Part shown: positions 22,348 to 32,106 of the stretch, piece by piece | How the letters are laid out: every line of letters starts with the position of its first letter | Position numbering within the stretch: the stretch's first letter is position 1 | Virus record (IMG/VR): IMGVR_UViG_3300025809_000014 | Coordinates: 33,656 to 97,655 of that record | From: a virus | Reading direction: 5' to 3' (one strand) | Length of the DNA stretch: 64,000 nucleotides | The notes under the pieces: generated by a model | What the model saw: the letters and a program-made list of their open reading frames with translations, nothing else | Databases searched by the model: none | Told to the model about the DNA's origin: nothing | Translations under genes and position numbers: made by a program

Positions 22348-24217
22348 TTTACTTAGACAGATAGACTGTAAGATAGCAGAGCTTGCTAACGGTGCATACA
22401 ATAATGTTGTATTCATGTTAGGTGATTGTGTTCCTGCTACTACAATTGTTCAGTTACTAGCATATAAACGTATATTAACGTTTAAATACTGCAATCCTCA
22501 TTATGGAGGATGTTCGTCTGTCAATGATATTGCTGGTAAAGTTATTCGTTTAACATCTGGATGTGTTGCTAAATGTAACGAACCTACAGTATGTGAAATA
22601 ACAACATGCCCTATACCTATAGTACCAAACCCAACAACTACAACAACTACTACTTCTCCAATAATTTGTGAGTTTAGTGGAAATATAATTTGTATTCCAC
22701 CAACAACCACTACAACTACTACTACTATATTACCAGATTGTAGAGTTGAAGGATGTTTCCAAATTAGAGAGATCCCACCTCCACCTCAATGTGATGCACC
22801 TTTTAATACAAATTTACCAGAAGGTTTCCCTGATGGTATAACAGGTAACGGTACAAAAGTATTATCTAATGGTGTTCAATTAACTACAACTTATACAGGA
22901 CCAACAATTTCACCTTTTTTATTAACAGATCCTGGAACAGAGGAGTTATGTGATGGAGTATTGATTAATACATATAATGATACTGACAAGACTCAGCTAC
23001 CTCTAATAATAGGAGGATCTATAGTTTTAGAATTTGACCCACCTGTAGTTTCTGTAGCACTTGTTAGTACTGGATACGGATACAGTAGTTTATTAGGTGA
23101 GGTAGAAACTATAACTGTAGAGTCTTTAGATCCTATTATAGGTGAAACATTACTTAGCTGTAGCTTAAATGAAGCTAATGCTACATACGAAACAACTCAA
23201 GTTAATGAAAATCAAATTAACTTAACAGGTGTACAAATTAGCCCAAGTTTACAAACTGGTATTACTGTTATTACACCAGAAGCAGGAGGTATATCTAGAT
23301 TAGTATTAACTAACACTACAAGTCTTCCATTAGCTGGTGTAGCATTTGATTTATATGCATGTGGTGGAGTAGCTCCAACAACTACAACCACTACAACTGT
23401 TATTCCACCAGGTCCTGAGTGTACAGAGGGGCTGGATGTAGCATTTGTAATTGATTATACTGCATCTATGACTAGTGTAATTGAAAATGTAAAATCAGGA
23501 GTAGCAGGTATTGTAAATGCTATTTATACTCAGTCAGGTGCTGGTGGGTATAGATTAGCTCTAACTACTAGTGATCAATATTTTGATACAATAGATCCAT
23601 ATTATGGAAATTGTTTTGATTATTTACAATTACCATTATCTCAAAGATTAATAGAAGGACCTTTTCCAACAGCAGCACCAAATTCTATTGACACAAACAT
23701 AGTAAGTACTGCTTGGGAAAAATTTAGTGATAATAATCAAGCAACATTTAATGCACAACTTCAAAAATTAAATGAAGGTGTAGATGGTAATTGTATACAA
23801 ATAGGAGAGGGTGCAGCTGGTCCAGAACCTTGTGATTATGTTTCCAAATTAATTATAGAATCAGATTTTGTAGGAGCATTTAGACCAACTGCTGCAAAGC
23901 GTATTATTATATTAACTGATCAATTTCCAGGAAGCACTAGAGATTATTTTGACGTAGTTACTTGGCAAGGTATACAAGATCTAATTACACATGCTAATGC
24001 AAATGGAATTAAATATTTTGTTTTAGGTATGGGTGTTAATTTGGTTGGTGGTCCATATCCAAATACTAATCAAAGTGTTGCTGGTATATATCCATGGAGA
24101 GAGTTAGCAGAACAAACTGGTGGAGATTGGAGCTTTGATGCAACTTCAGAAGAAATACAACAGCAAATAGTAGCTGGATGTGAGACAACTACAACTACAA
24201 CCACAAATCAAAACTAA
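22298..24217 (+). CDS. Modular adhesin with von Willebrand factor A domain, 639 residues
   Basis: Domains in order: a Cys-rich N-terminal domain (1-107, NCQDCHKIPDLL, later VVFMLGDC); Thr linkers at 113-119, 136-143 and 361-367; a beta domain (about 170-355, EGFPDGITGNGTKVLSNGVQ) shared with the next gene; then a vWA domain (about 378-630). The vWA MIDAS is DYTAS (D386, T388, S390; canonical DxSxS with Thr for the first Ser), and RIIILTDQFPG gives the second metal site. The C-terminus is another Thr tract. vWA domains bind protein ligands through a metal ion, so this is a likely receptor-binding or fibre-assembly protein displayed on the virion. Confidence 0.75.
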   Translation: MLTPRLTNCQDCHKIPDLLRQIDCKIAELANGAYNNVVFMLGDCVPATTIVQLLAYKRILTFKYCNPHYGGCSSVNDIAGKVIRLTSGCVAKCNEPTVCEITTCPIPIVPNPTTTTTTTSPIICEFSGNIICIPPTTTTTTTTILPDCRVEGCFQIREIPPPPQCDAPFNTNLPEGFPDGITGNGTKVLSNGVQLTTTYTGPTISPFLLTDPGTEELCDGVLINTYNDTDKTQLPLIIGGSIVLEFDPPVVSVALVSTGYGYSSLLGEVETITVESLDPIIGETLLSCSLNEANATYETTQVNENQINLTGVQISPSLQTGITVITPEAGGISRLVLTNTTSLPLAGVAFDLYACGGVAPTTTTTTTVIPPGPECTEGLDVAFVIDYTASMTSVIENVKSGVAGIVNAIYTQSGAGGYRLALTTSDQYFDTIDPYYGNCFDYLQLPLSQRLIEGPFPTAAPNSIDTNIVSTAWEKFSDNNQATFNAQLQKLNEGVDGNCIQIGEGAAGPEPCDYVSKLIIESDFVGAFRPTAAKRIIILTDQFPGSTRDYFDVVTWQGIQDLITHANANGIKYFVLGMGVNLVGGPYPNTNQSVAGIYPWRELAEQTGGDWSFDATSEEIQQQIVAGCETTTTTTTNQN

Positions 24218-24226
24218 GTAAAGAAA

Positions 24227-27200
24227 ATGATAATATTTATAACATTAAGTTTCGCAGGTGCAGAGTCAGGTCCTTTTGATCTGTACTCTGATGTTGATGG
24301 TTTTACTACACCATTTGCACAAAATGTAAGCAAGGCTGACCTTTTATTAGGTTATGAAGCCGTAGCTCCTGATGGAACAACAACTGTTAGATTGTTAGAT
24401 TTAGGTGCAGACTGTGCACCCTTTACAACAGATATATACAACTGTGCTACACCAAATTGTGATTTCTCTGGAGAGATTAATTGTATAATACCAGACTGTA
24501 ACTTTAGTGGAACAATTGTTTGCCCTGCGCCAGAAACTACAACCACCACTACTACTGGATATCCAGGATTCTCACCATGTACTTGGTCAACTTATGGAGG
24601 TAACCCTGGAGAAATAGCTGTATACGACTTTAATACTGGTTCATCAACCGTGGTGTTAGTACCTAATGATTTTACAACCACTTCAGGAATAAACAGACCT
24701 ATCTGTTCTACATCAAGTAAGTTATGGTTAGCTGGCTATCCTGCATCTTCTACAACTTGTGGTAATATTAATATAACTAAACCAGAAGGTTTCCCTAATG
24801 CTGTAACAGGAAATGGAACAAAAACATTATCTAATGGTGTAGTGTTAACTACAACATATACTGGTCCTGCTCCAATATATGATTCACAACCAGGAAATTG
24901 GGAGGTATGTGATGGATTTTACCTAAATCGGACAAATACTAGTACAAGTGCAAGTTTCTCATTAAAAGTTAATGGAGAATTGACTATGGAGTTTGATCCT
25001 CCTATAAACTGTATTCAATTTATATCTAGTGCATGGGGTTATAGTGGAGATCCAAAAACAGAAGGTGATATGGAGATTGTATCTGTAACCAGTGCGTCTT
25101 CTATTATAGGTGAGCAGATTATGCAATGTACTAGAGGTAATGATCCTGAAGACATTCCTACATACCAAACAATACAGATAAGTCCAAATCAAGTTAACAT
25201 GCAAGGTTATCAGGAGTTTGAAAATTCGTCTTTTCAAGTTGGATCAACTAGAATTATATCAGAAGAGAACGGTATTTCAAAATTAGTACTTACTAATATA
25301 TCTCCAACAAATGTGAGGGGAGTAATTATTGATTTCTATGTAGACGATATTTCGGTTACAAATAATCCTACTGGACTTCAATATATTAGAGAATGGGATA
25401 TAGATACATCTGGTGCTACACCAACTCTATCTTTTGTTAGAGAAATATCTATTGACGTAGATAATCTATCTAACCAAGGTATATGGGGAAGTGAAATAAC
25501 TGCAATAGCTACAACTACTGACAATAATACATTACTTGCAGGATTTGGTGCAAGAGATAATGGCGAAACTAGTATGGGTGTTTACTCATGGGATATTTCT
25601 ACATCTGGTAATATTTTACTAAATGAAAGTAATAAAATAGATAAAGCATCTGTAAGTTTTGGTAATACGTTTGGAATTATAACAGAGCTTACAGGAATGT
25701 TTATCACTAATGATGACAATGTTATTCTTTCTGCTAGATACTACGAAGATGAAAGTCCTAATAATGCAGCAAACCGTGTAAGACAATATGAAGGACTAGA
25801 CTTAAGTTCTTGGACATCATCATCACCTGTTATTAATTTACAACAGCGTGGTGTTCCTGAATTTACCACTGCGTGGACTAGTACAAGTAAAGCTATGCCT
25901 GTATGGGGCGTAAATGGATTATTACAGGTAATTCAACCAGAAACACTTCAAGTATATAACATTGATCAAATAGGACCATACAATGCTACACTGTCAGGTA
26001 CAGTGGCTGATGATACTGTTTGGATACACACATCAACTGGTTGTGCAAATGTTAATATTCAGTATGATGATTGTGAAGGAGCTACGTGGATACCTGCATT
26101 AACTGAACAAATTGAAGATGAGTGGGTATATACAGGACCTGCTACTTTTACATATGCAGGAGTTGAGGTTACAGCTAGTGCCACTCAAGATAATATGAGA
26201 TTACAATCAGGTGATACTATAGGAGGTATACCACAAGAAGGATGTAGTGGAATATCTAACCCATCTGCAAATAATGTATTAACAACTCTTAAAGGTTTTG
26301 ATTTTACTATTACGTTAAGTTTTTCACAGCCTGTTAATAATATTCCTATTAGAGCTGCTGTACTTAATAGTCAACCTGACTTAAGTTCTGGAGATGTTTA
26401 TACATTTGACACAAACACAGGAACACCTACTGTATCAATTAGTACTGGATGTAATGTTCAAGTGCAAGGAAATAAAATAGGTGGAGGTGTACCAGATTAC
26501 AATACTGAAGGTGACGGAGAGTTTATTGTATCGTCTGATGAAAACTATACAATTTTAACTATATCTGGTGATGCACCAACTGGAGGACCATTATTATTAG
26601 GTTGTTTAGAAGTTGAAAAAAACTGTACATGGGCAACACCTTTTAGAGGAAGTGCTGGAGCTGATACAGTGTTTATATATAACCCACTAGCTAATACATA
26701 TTTACCACAATCTCTTTCAAATGGGTTTGGTAGTGTATTTGACTATCTCAGAGGAAATTTTAGCTCAGAGAATATTTTGTTTTTTGCAAAAAAAGATGGA
26801 TCTGATCTTCGTATAAAAAGATATAATATAGGACAAGGTTTAACATACATTGATGAGATAGTAGTAACTGCTCCTTCTGGTGAACAATTTTCAGCACCAG
26901 TTACATGTGCGATAGATGATAATACTCTTTTATTAAATACAACCCAAGGAACTCTAGGGTACGTTGGTAAAATATATAAACTAGTAATAAATTCAGACGG
27001 TACAACTACACTAACATTCTTATTTACTTTAGAAAGTGAGAGACCTTATTGGACATCTCCGATATTTTCAAATAATAAAATAATATATCAGAGACTAGAT
27101 ACTCAAGATATTGGCGATCCACGTTATATAGTTCAAAGGGATTACGCTACCTTAGATATAGAACTTGAAATAAATGTAACATACTTAGACATTGGTGGAT

Positions 27201-27535
27201 CATCACCAGATGGGTATCTTATTCAGAACACTACCCAGTCTATGTTTTTCTATGAGGATAAAATGTACATACTTGTAAGTGGTATTAAATTATATGAAAT
27301 AGATACAACTTTCCCTTACAATACTACATTAATAAATGAAAACACAGAATTCTTTGGTCCAGGAGAATTTAATAATCAATATTTAAGAGCTTGGAGTAAT
27401 TCAGGTGAATGTAGTTCAAACCTATCTTTCATTCCAACAAATGAAACTACAACAACTACCACTAGTGTAACAACGCTACCACCAAATGCTCCAAATACAA
27501 TATGGATAAAGTTTAACCCTGTAACTCCAGCATAG
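24227..27535 (+). CDS. Modular receptor-binding fibre protein, 1102 residues
   Basis: The N-terminal module (1-66) contains GPFDLYSDVDGFTTPF, a unit repeated in five other genes here. Cys-paired strands (CDFSGEINC, CNFSGTIVC) follow, then a Thr linker (104-110), and the 190-residue domain shared with the vWA protein (about 182-372; KPEGFPNAVTGNGTKTLSNG). A long repetitive beta region (380-1070) has segments like TDNNTLLAGFG and IDDNTLLLNT, suggesting one or two beta-propellers. It ends with a Thr tract and a short tail. The layout fits a host-surface-binding fibre assembled from swappable modules. The start lies 10 bases after the previous stop. Confidence 0.65.
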   Translation: MIIFITLSFAGAESGPFDLYSDVDGFTTPFAQNVSKADLLLGYEAVAPDGTTTVRLLDLGADCAPFTTDIYNCATPNCDFSGEINCIIPDCNFSGTIVCPAPETTTTTTTGYPGFSPCTWSTYGGNPGEIAVYDFNTGSSTVVLVPNDFTTTSGINRPICSTSSKLWLAGYPASSTTCGNINITKPEGFPNAVTGNGTKTLSNGVVLTTTYTGPAPIYDSQPGNWEVCDGFYLNRTNTSTSASFSLKVNGELTMEFDPPINCIQFISSAWGYSGDPKTEGDMEIVSVTSASSIIGEQIMQCTRGNDPEDIPTYQTIQISPNQVNMQGYQEFENSSFQVGSTRIISEENGISKLVLTNISPTNVRGVIIDFYVDDISVTNNPTGLQYIREWDIDTSGATPTLSFVREISIDVDNLSNQGIWGSEITAIATTTDNNTLLAGFGARDNGETSMGVYSWDISTSGNILLNESNKIDKASVSFGNTFGIITELTGMFITNDDNVILSARYYEDESPNNAANRVRQYEGLDLSSWTSSSPVINLQQRGVPEFTTAWTSTSKAMPVWGVNGLLQVIQPETLQVYNIDQIGPYNATLSGTVADDTVWIHTSTGCANVNIQYDDCEGATWIPALTEQIEDEWVYTGPATFTYAGVEVTASATQDNMRLQSGDTIGGIPQEGCSGISNPSANNVLTTLKGFDFTITLSFSQPVNNIPIRAAVLNSQPDLSSGDVYTFDTNTGTPTVSISTGCNVQVQGNKIGGGVPDYNTEGDGEFIVSSDENYTILTISGDAPTGGPLLLGCLEVEKNCTWATPFRGSAGADTVFIYNPLANTYLPQSLSNGFGSVFDYLRGNFSSENILFFAKKDGSDLRIKRYNIGQGLTYIDEIVVTAPSGEQFSAPVTCAIDDNTLLLNTTQGTLGYVGKIYKLVINSDGTTTLTFLFTLESERPYWTSPIFSNNKIIYQRLDTQDIGDPRYIVQRDYATLDIELEINVTYLDIGGSSPDGYLIQNTTQSMFFYEDKMYILVSGIKLYEIDTTFPYNTTLINENTEFFGPGEFNNQYLRAWSNSGECSSNLSFIPTNETTTTTTSVTTLPPNAPNTIWIKFNPVTPA

Positions 27536-27542
27536 ATAATTT

Positions 27543-28865
27543 ATGAAAGCAACACAAAAAATAAAAGATAAGTTAAGGGAGATTCGTAGATCAAATCCAG
27601 GTCTTACTTCTGTCTGGTATGGTTATAAATCATCTAATGGAATTAACACAGGAGAGTTAAGTGTTGTATGTGGTGTTGAAAAGAAAAAACCTCTTTCAGA
27701 ATTATCTGACGATGAGATTATTCCAACTGAAGTTAAAGTTGGAAGTCAGTCTATTAAAACAGATATTGTGGAAATAGGTAAACCAGAGCTACTAGGTACT
27801 TGTAATTCTGCATGTGGTGAAAACGCAGGATCAGCATCAATACCTAACAGATCATATACAAGACCTGTTAAAGGTGGTTTATCTATAAGTAGTAATAACA
27901 CTAACACAAGTGTAGGTACATTTGGATTAGTTGTAAAAGATGTTGCTACAGGAGCCATATTAGGACTTAGTAATAATCATGTTACAATTGCAGATGCATT
28001 TTATACAGACTCTAGAGATTTATCTGGAGTGATACAAAATGATTATGACCCAACAAATAACATATACCAAGGAACTGAAGGAACTGTTGCTGGAGGTAGT
28101 TGGGCAGAATACTTTACCTCAGCAAATATAATTGGAAGAGGTGTAAGATATGTTCCTGTACACCCAAAGAGTTCAGGATTAGTAAATAATGTAGATGCTG
28201 CATTATTTTCATTAACCGAAAATTCTATAGATCTTAATGAAAGCTTCAAACAAGTAGGATTAGATTCAGTTATAACAAGTAATCTTGCTTTTGCTACAAC
28301 TTCGGAGATAGACAATGCTCTTGCAAGTAATCCAGAATTATATAGTTCAGGAAGAACAACAGGTCCTAAAGGTGGAGCTAGTTGTCCCATGAGAATTTTT
28401 ACAACAACAGGAGGATTCCCTATTTCATATAAAAGACAAGGAGTAAACACTCAGATTGAAATGGAAGATATTATAGGATATTTTAAACCTCCTTTAGAAG
28501 ATCCTACATCACAAGATCCAAGTGAACTTTGTTGTAATCCAGTAAGGGGTGGAGATTCAGGATCTGCTTTAATTGCTAATATAGGAGGAACTATAAAAGT
28601 GATTGGACTAGTTTTTGCTGGAGGTGGATCAGGATGTGATGGTGGACCAAATTCATATCAAGTTGGATGGGCTTGTAGAATAGATGAAGTAGCTAACCAA
28701 TTAGGAATCACTAGTCTTGATGCAGGTGACAAACTTACTATTGTAAATAACGCCTCAATAGAGTATGTAACTCAAATTGGAGGAAGTGATCAAATAAATA
28801 AAGAATGTGACGGAGCAACTTATTGGCAAGTTGGTCTAACGGACACATTAAATAACCCTTGTTAA
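27543..28865 (+). CDS. Trypsin-like serine protease (virion-associated)
   Basis: The catalytic triad is readable: GLSNNHV (H146), NNVDAALF (D218) and VRGGDSGSALI (nucleophile S339, oxyanion glycine before it). This is the chymotrypsin/trypsin fold order H-D-S with normal spacing. The N-terminal 110 residues (KIKDKLREIRRSNPGLTSVW, then CGVEKKKPLSELSDDEIIPT) resemble the front half of bacterial Nal1/trypsin-like proteins. No signal peptide is present, consistent with packaging into the particle. It sits in the middle of the fibre cluster. It may mature fibre proteins or cut host surface proteins during adsorption. Confidence 0.85.
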   Translation: MKATQKIKDKLREIRRSNPGLTSVWYGYKSSNGINTGELSVVCGVEKKKPLSELSDDEIIPTEVKVGSQSIKTDIVEIGKPELLGTCNSACGENAGSASIPNRSYTRPVKGGLSISSNNTNTSVGTFGLVVKDVATGAILGLSNNHVTIADAFYTDSRDLSGVIQNDYDPTNNIYQGTEGTVAGGSWAEYFTSANIIGRGVRYVPVHPKSSGLVNNVDAALFSLTENSIDLNESFKQVGLDSVITSNLAFATTSEIDNALASNPELYSSGRTTGPKGGASCPMRIFTTTGGFPISYKRQGVNTQIEMEDIIGYFKPPLEDPTSQDPSELCCNPVRGGDSGSALIANIGGTIKVIGLVFAGGGSGCDGGPNSYQVGWACRIDEVANQLGITSLDAGDKLTIVNNASIEYVTQIGGSDQINKECDGATYWQVGLTDTLNNPC

Positions 28866-28878
28866 AATATAAAATATC

Positions 28879-29979
28879 ATGTCAAATAATTGCTCAAATT
28901 GCTATAACGGATGTACTCAGATATGCTCAGATAAATGCGTTAAATATACAGGGGTAGATGTCCCTGTTCTAGGAATAAAAAATGGAGACTCTCTGTCTTA
29001 TGTGGAGCAGTCAATAATAGGTTTTCTAACTTCAACACTTGATGGTACAGGAATATTTCCTGTAGTACCACAGACAGATATATGTCCAAGTTTACAAGCA
29101 GAACTAGACGATTGTAATCCCCTTTCATTAAATAATTACTTAACAGGAATCGTAAAGTTTTTATGTAGTTTAGAAGAACAAATTTCAGGAGAAGGAGGAG
29201 AAACACCCTTACCAGCCTATGACCTAGATTGTATAACTATACCAACCACAGATACAAGTGACACGTTTGCAGTATTACAAAGTGTGATATATAAGGTGTG
29301 TACAGTGGCTGAGCAACTTAATGATTTTATAACTTTTGTTGAAAACACTTATGTTAGAATTTCAGATATAAATACGTATATTGAAAACTATATACAAAAT
29401 GATCCAGGTCAACAACTTATTGCTAATAGGATGGTTCCATTTTCAATTGTTGCTGCTACTGGAGGTGCTGCATTTCTTAACAACTTTAATGCTTCTGGTG
29501 CTGGTATAGGTGAATGGGAAAGTATATATTTGTGTAATGGTGAAAATGGAACTCCTGATTTAAGAGGTAGAGTACTAGTTGGAACTAGTGATGGAAGCAT
29601 GGGTGGTGCAGCAATGGATGTAACTGTAGATCCTGCTCAACCTGATAACCCAACTTATACAATATCAACTGCAATAGGTAATAATGGTATAGTTTTGACT
29701 CAAGGACAAATTCCTTCACACATACACGATGTTACTCTTGGACAATCAACACCTACAATAACCCCTACAGGATGGGCAGCAGGACCTTACCTTGGTGATA
29801 GTATACCAGGTGGTGGAGGATTTGATGGTGGAAATAATGCCTTTAGACAAAGACAGTTTAATGCAAATCCCCTTCCTCCACATACACATAGTGTTACTCT
29901 TGATCCTACAGGTGGTGGACAATCACATAGTAACTATCAACCTGGACGTGGAGTATATTATATAATTTACATACCTTAA
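28879..29979 (+). CDS. Tail fibre with phage tail-collar domain, 366 residues
   Basis: A Cys-rich N-terminus (CSNCYNGCTQICSDKC) is followed by a helical adaptor (about 45-180). From about residue 186 a tail-collar domain follows: WESIYLCNGENGTPDLRGRV, then IPSHIHDVTLG, and a C-terminus of HTHSV...SHSN-x-QPG and YYIIYIP. The His-x-His pairs are the metal ligands of collar-type fibres such as T4 gp12. It would bind host surface polysaccharide or a receptor at the tip of the tail. Confidence 0.8.
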   Translation: MSNNCSNCYNGCTQICSDKCVKYTGVDVPVLGIKNGDSLSYVEQSIIGFLTSTLDGTGIFPVVPQTDICPSLQAELDDCNPLSLNNYLTGIVKFLCSLEEQISGEGGETPLPAYDLDCITIPTTDTSDTFAVLQSVIYKVCTVAEQLNDFITFVENTYVRISDINTYIENYIQNDPGQQLIANRMVPFSIVAATGGAAFLNNFNASGAGIGEWESIYLCNGENGTPDLRGRVLVGTSDGSMGGAAMDVTVDPAQPDNPTYTISTAIGNNGIVLTQGQIPSHIHDVTLGQSTPTITPTGWAAGPYLGDSIPGGGGFDGGNNAFRQRQFNANPLPPHTHSVTLDPTGGGQSHSNYQPGRGVYYIIYIP

Positions 29980-29990
29980 AACAAAATAAA

Positions 29991-30317
29991 ATGGCATATC
30001 TACCTGTAAACCCTTGCTGCACTGATGTAGTTTTAAATAACCCTTGTGGATGCACAAGTACATGTAATCAATGTACTAACTCCTGTGGAACAAATGGTAC
30101 TGTATCGAGCACAGTTGTGTACGATGGTCCAACTCTTCCAGGATCTGGTGTAGAAGCTTGTGACACAATCAATGTAGCATTATCAAAAATAGACTCTGTT
30201 CTTGTCGAGTTAAAGAGTCAAGTTGCAACTAACACTAGTGACATTGCTTCTATTAAAGAACAGATAATAAACATTAACTCACAAATAACAAACATTAATA
30301 ACAACTGTTGTTCATAA
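29991..30317 (+). CDS. Cys-rich trimeric coiled-coil fibre adaptor, 108 residues
   Basis: The first 35 residues hold about ten cysteines (CGCTSTCNQCTNSCG). A linker with VVYDGPTLPGSGVEACDTIN follows, then a heptad-repeat coiled coil (SKIDSVLVELKSQVATNTSD and further) ending CCS. This looks like a covalently cross-linked trimeric shaft that joins fibres. The stop overlaps the next start (TAATG). Confidence 0.6.
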   Translation: MAYLPVNPCCTDVVLNNPCGCTSTCNQCTNSCGTNGTVSSTVVYDGPTLPGSGVEACDTINVALSKIDSVLVELKSQVATNTSDIASIKEQIININSQITNINNNCCS

Positions 30318-30574
30318 TGATGACCGTACTACTAACCATATCCCAAATAGGATTTGATAATTCTCAATTTGACTTATACTCAGATCTAGATAATTTCACT
30401 ACCCCTTTTGAAACAGATGTATCAGACACTGACTTGTTAAATGGATACACTAGTTCTCTAGTTCCAGATTACACAAACATTGTACGAGTGCAGGCTTTAG
30501 GTAAGTGCGTCAATTATTTGGATATAGTTTTAGAAAATATAACAACAACAACAACAACAACTTTAATTCCTTAA
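30317..30574 (+). CDS. GPFDLYSD-module protein, 85 residues
   Basis: The start at 30317 is chosen because it forms a TAATG overlap with the preceding stop; an upstream ATG exists at 30308. The protein is one copy of the small module (QFDLYSDLDNFTTPFETDVS, then the strand IVRVQALGKC) followed by a short Thr tract (TTTTTTT). It may be a fibre cap or the front end of a swapped module. Confidence 0.6.
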   Translation: MMTVLLTISQIGFDNSQFDLYSDLDNFTTPFETDVSDTDLLNGYTSSLVPDYTNIVRVQALGKCVNYLDIVLENITTTTTTTLIP

Positions 30575-30577
30575 ACC

Positions 30578-31837
30578 ATGTTAATACAAATAACCATAAC
30601 CATTCCACCTGGAGGCGCTGCTGGACCTTTTGACTTATATTCAGATGCGGACGGATTTACAACTCCATTTGAAACACAAGTCCCAGCTGTAGATTTAGTA
30701 GCTGGATATACAGTTACACTTCCTATGGGAGCAACCATTATACGAGTTTGCTCTGTTGGTACATGTGAAAATTGTATTGACTTACCAACTAATTGTCCAA
30801 CAACTACTACTACAACAACTGTTGCACCAACTACCACAACAACAACAACGGTAGCCACAACAACTACAAGTACTACAGTAGCTCCGACAACAACTACAAC
30901 AACAACTGCAGCAACAACTACAACAACTACAACTGTTGCACCTACTACTACTACAACTACAACAGTTGCACCTACAACAACAACTACTACTACAGCAGCT
31001 ACTACAACAACAACTACTACTGGAAATCCTGAAAAGTTAAGTTGGGAACTTACAACTACTACAGCTTCTGAAATATTTGCTGTAGGTATGCAAATACTTG
31101 TAAATGATGTTGTTCAGGTTCAGGAAAGTATTGATGGAGCTAATTATCCATTGACAGGTGAGATTTTGGTTGGTACAGGAGCAACAGTAAAAGTTATAGT
31201 TACAAATCAAAAGACTGGAATACATACTTTCCAAAACAGAGCAACATTACAAGGTCTTGGATCACCAGTTGTAATCTTAAGTGATACTCAATCTGCAACT
31301 AATTCACATGTATCGAATGTAACATTTACTAAAGCTGGAATTACAGAAGATCTTGAGGTCATTGGTAATATTATAGTAAATACAACAACTACTAGTACTA
31401 CAACAATTATAGAAACAACAACTACTAGTACAACCACTGCAGCTCCAACAACAACTACCACTACGACTAGTGCTGTAGGAGCTTGTGATTTAGGTACTAT
31501 AACAGCAACTGCACCTTCTCAAACTACTACAACTACTAGTACAGTAGGTGGGTTGACACAAGGACTGTTGAGTCCATTTGGACAATCAAGCAGTACTTCT
31601 GCATGTACACAATCGATGACATATGATGTTTGGGTAACAAACGTTAATTCAAATGGTTCACCAACTACTAGTTCTGTCGTTTATCAAAATGCGTCAGGTA
31701 CTACTGTTTTTCAAGGAGCAACAGCAGCACCTTGGCACATCTATGAAATGTCAGCTGCAGGTGCAAGTGGAGCATATTCATTTGAGATAGATGGAAATGG
31801 TAATGTTGGAGGACCAATTACCATATGTACAATATAA
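30578..31837 (+). CDS. Modular adhesin with long poly-threonine stalk, 419 residues
   Basis: Module 1-68 carries GPFDLYSDADGFTTPFETQV and ends GTCENC. Residues 75-148 are a stalk of eight units of about ten residues, each seven Thr (one Ser substitution) plus VAP, VAT or AAT. Two beta domains follow (about 150-265 and 310-419), separated by more Thr tracts. The stalk is probably extended and could be glycosylated. The second domain, with the repeated YQNASGTTVFQGATAAP pattern, resembles a small lectin-like sandwich, but no family is recognised. Confidence 0.65.
   Translation: MLIQITITIPPGGAAGPFDLYSDADGFTTPFETQVPAVDLVAGYTVTLPMGATIIRVCSVGTCENCIDLPTNCPTTTTTTTVAPTTTTTTTVATTTTSTTVAPTTTTTTTAATTTTTTTVAPTTTTTTTVAPTTTTTTTAATTTTTTTGNPEKLSWELTTTTASEIFAVGMQILVNDVVQVQESIDGANYPLTGEILVGTGATVKVIVTNQKTGIHTFQNRATLQGLGSPVVILSDTQSATNSHVSNVTFTKAGITEDLEVIGNIIVNTTTTSTTTIIETTTTSTTTAAPTTTTTTTSAVGACDLGTITATAPSQTTTTTSTVGGLTQGLLSPFGQSSSTSACTQSMTYDVWVTNVNSNGSPTTSSVVYQNASGTTVFQGATAAPWHIYEMSAAGASGAYSFEIDGNGNVGGPITICTI
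30800..31021 (+). repeat. 30-bp-period poly-Thr coding repeat
   Basis: The stretch encodes eight units of Thr7 plus a Val/Ala/Pro triplet. Codons ACA, ACT, ACC and ACG are mixed irregularly, so the DNA is not a perfect microsatellite although the protein repeat is regular. That suggests selection on the protein. Confidence 0.75.
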
Positions 31838-31863
31838 TTTATAAATTTTAAAAACAATATAAT

Positions 31864-32100
31864 ATGGCCTTTACCGTAAATGTAAAAATAACAGCACCCC
31901 ATGGAGCCGATTCAGGACCTTGTGATATATATCAAAATGGTGACTTTTACCAAACTCCTGTAGCTACTGGTGTATCAATGTCATCTCTCATAGCACCAGC
32001 TGGTGTTGATGTAGGAGTTAATGCTAGCACAACAATTTTAAGAGTTCAGAATACTGGAACGTGTACAAACTTTGAGAATGTTGCAATCCTATTTTCATAA
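31864..32100 (+). CDS. Diverged GPFDLYSD-module protein, 78 residues
   Basis: A single small domain with GPCDIYQNGDFYQTPVATGV and, at the end, TTILRVQNTGTCTNF, the same beginning and end as the other modules but without a Thr tract. It may be the stand-alone ancestor or a capping subunit. The gene follows a short A-rich leader. Confidence 0.6.
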   Translation: MAFTVNVKITAPHGADSGPCDIYQNGDFYQTPVATGVSMSSLIAPAGVDVGVNASTTILRVQNTGTCTNFENVAILFS

Positions 32101-32106
32101 TATAAT

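Noticed and set aside
22501-22710. Long antisense frames opposite the Thr-rich genes, such as poly-Val frames
   Set aside because: They mirror ACA/ACT codons read as TGT/AGT or GTT in the antisense frames, giving low-complexity Val runs, and overlap well-supported genes.
30797-31032. Asn/Tyr-rich plus-strand frame over the poly-Thr stalk
   Set aside because: It is the frame-shifted reading of the ACA/ACT repeat (AAC/TAC) with no independent start or domain.
28879-31837. Diversity-generating retroelement variable region in the fibre genes
   Set aside because: No reverse transcriptase or template repeat is in the window, and the collar-domain end shows no adenine-biased duplicate; Thr tracts are not of that type.
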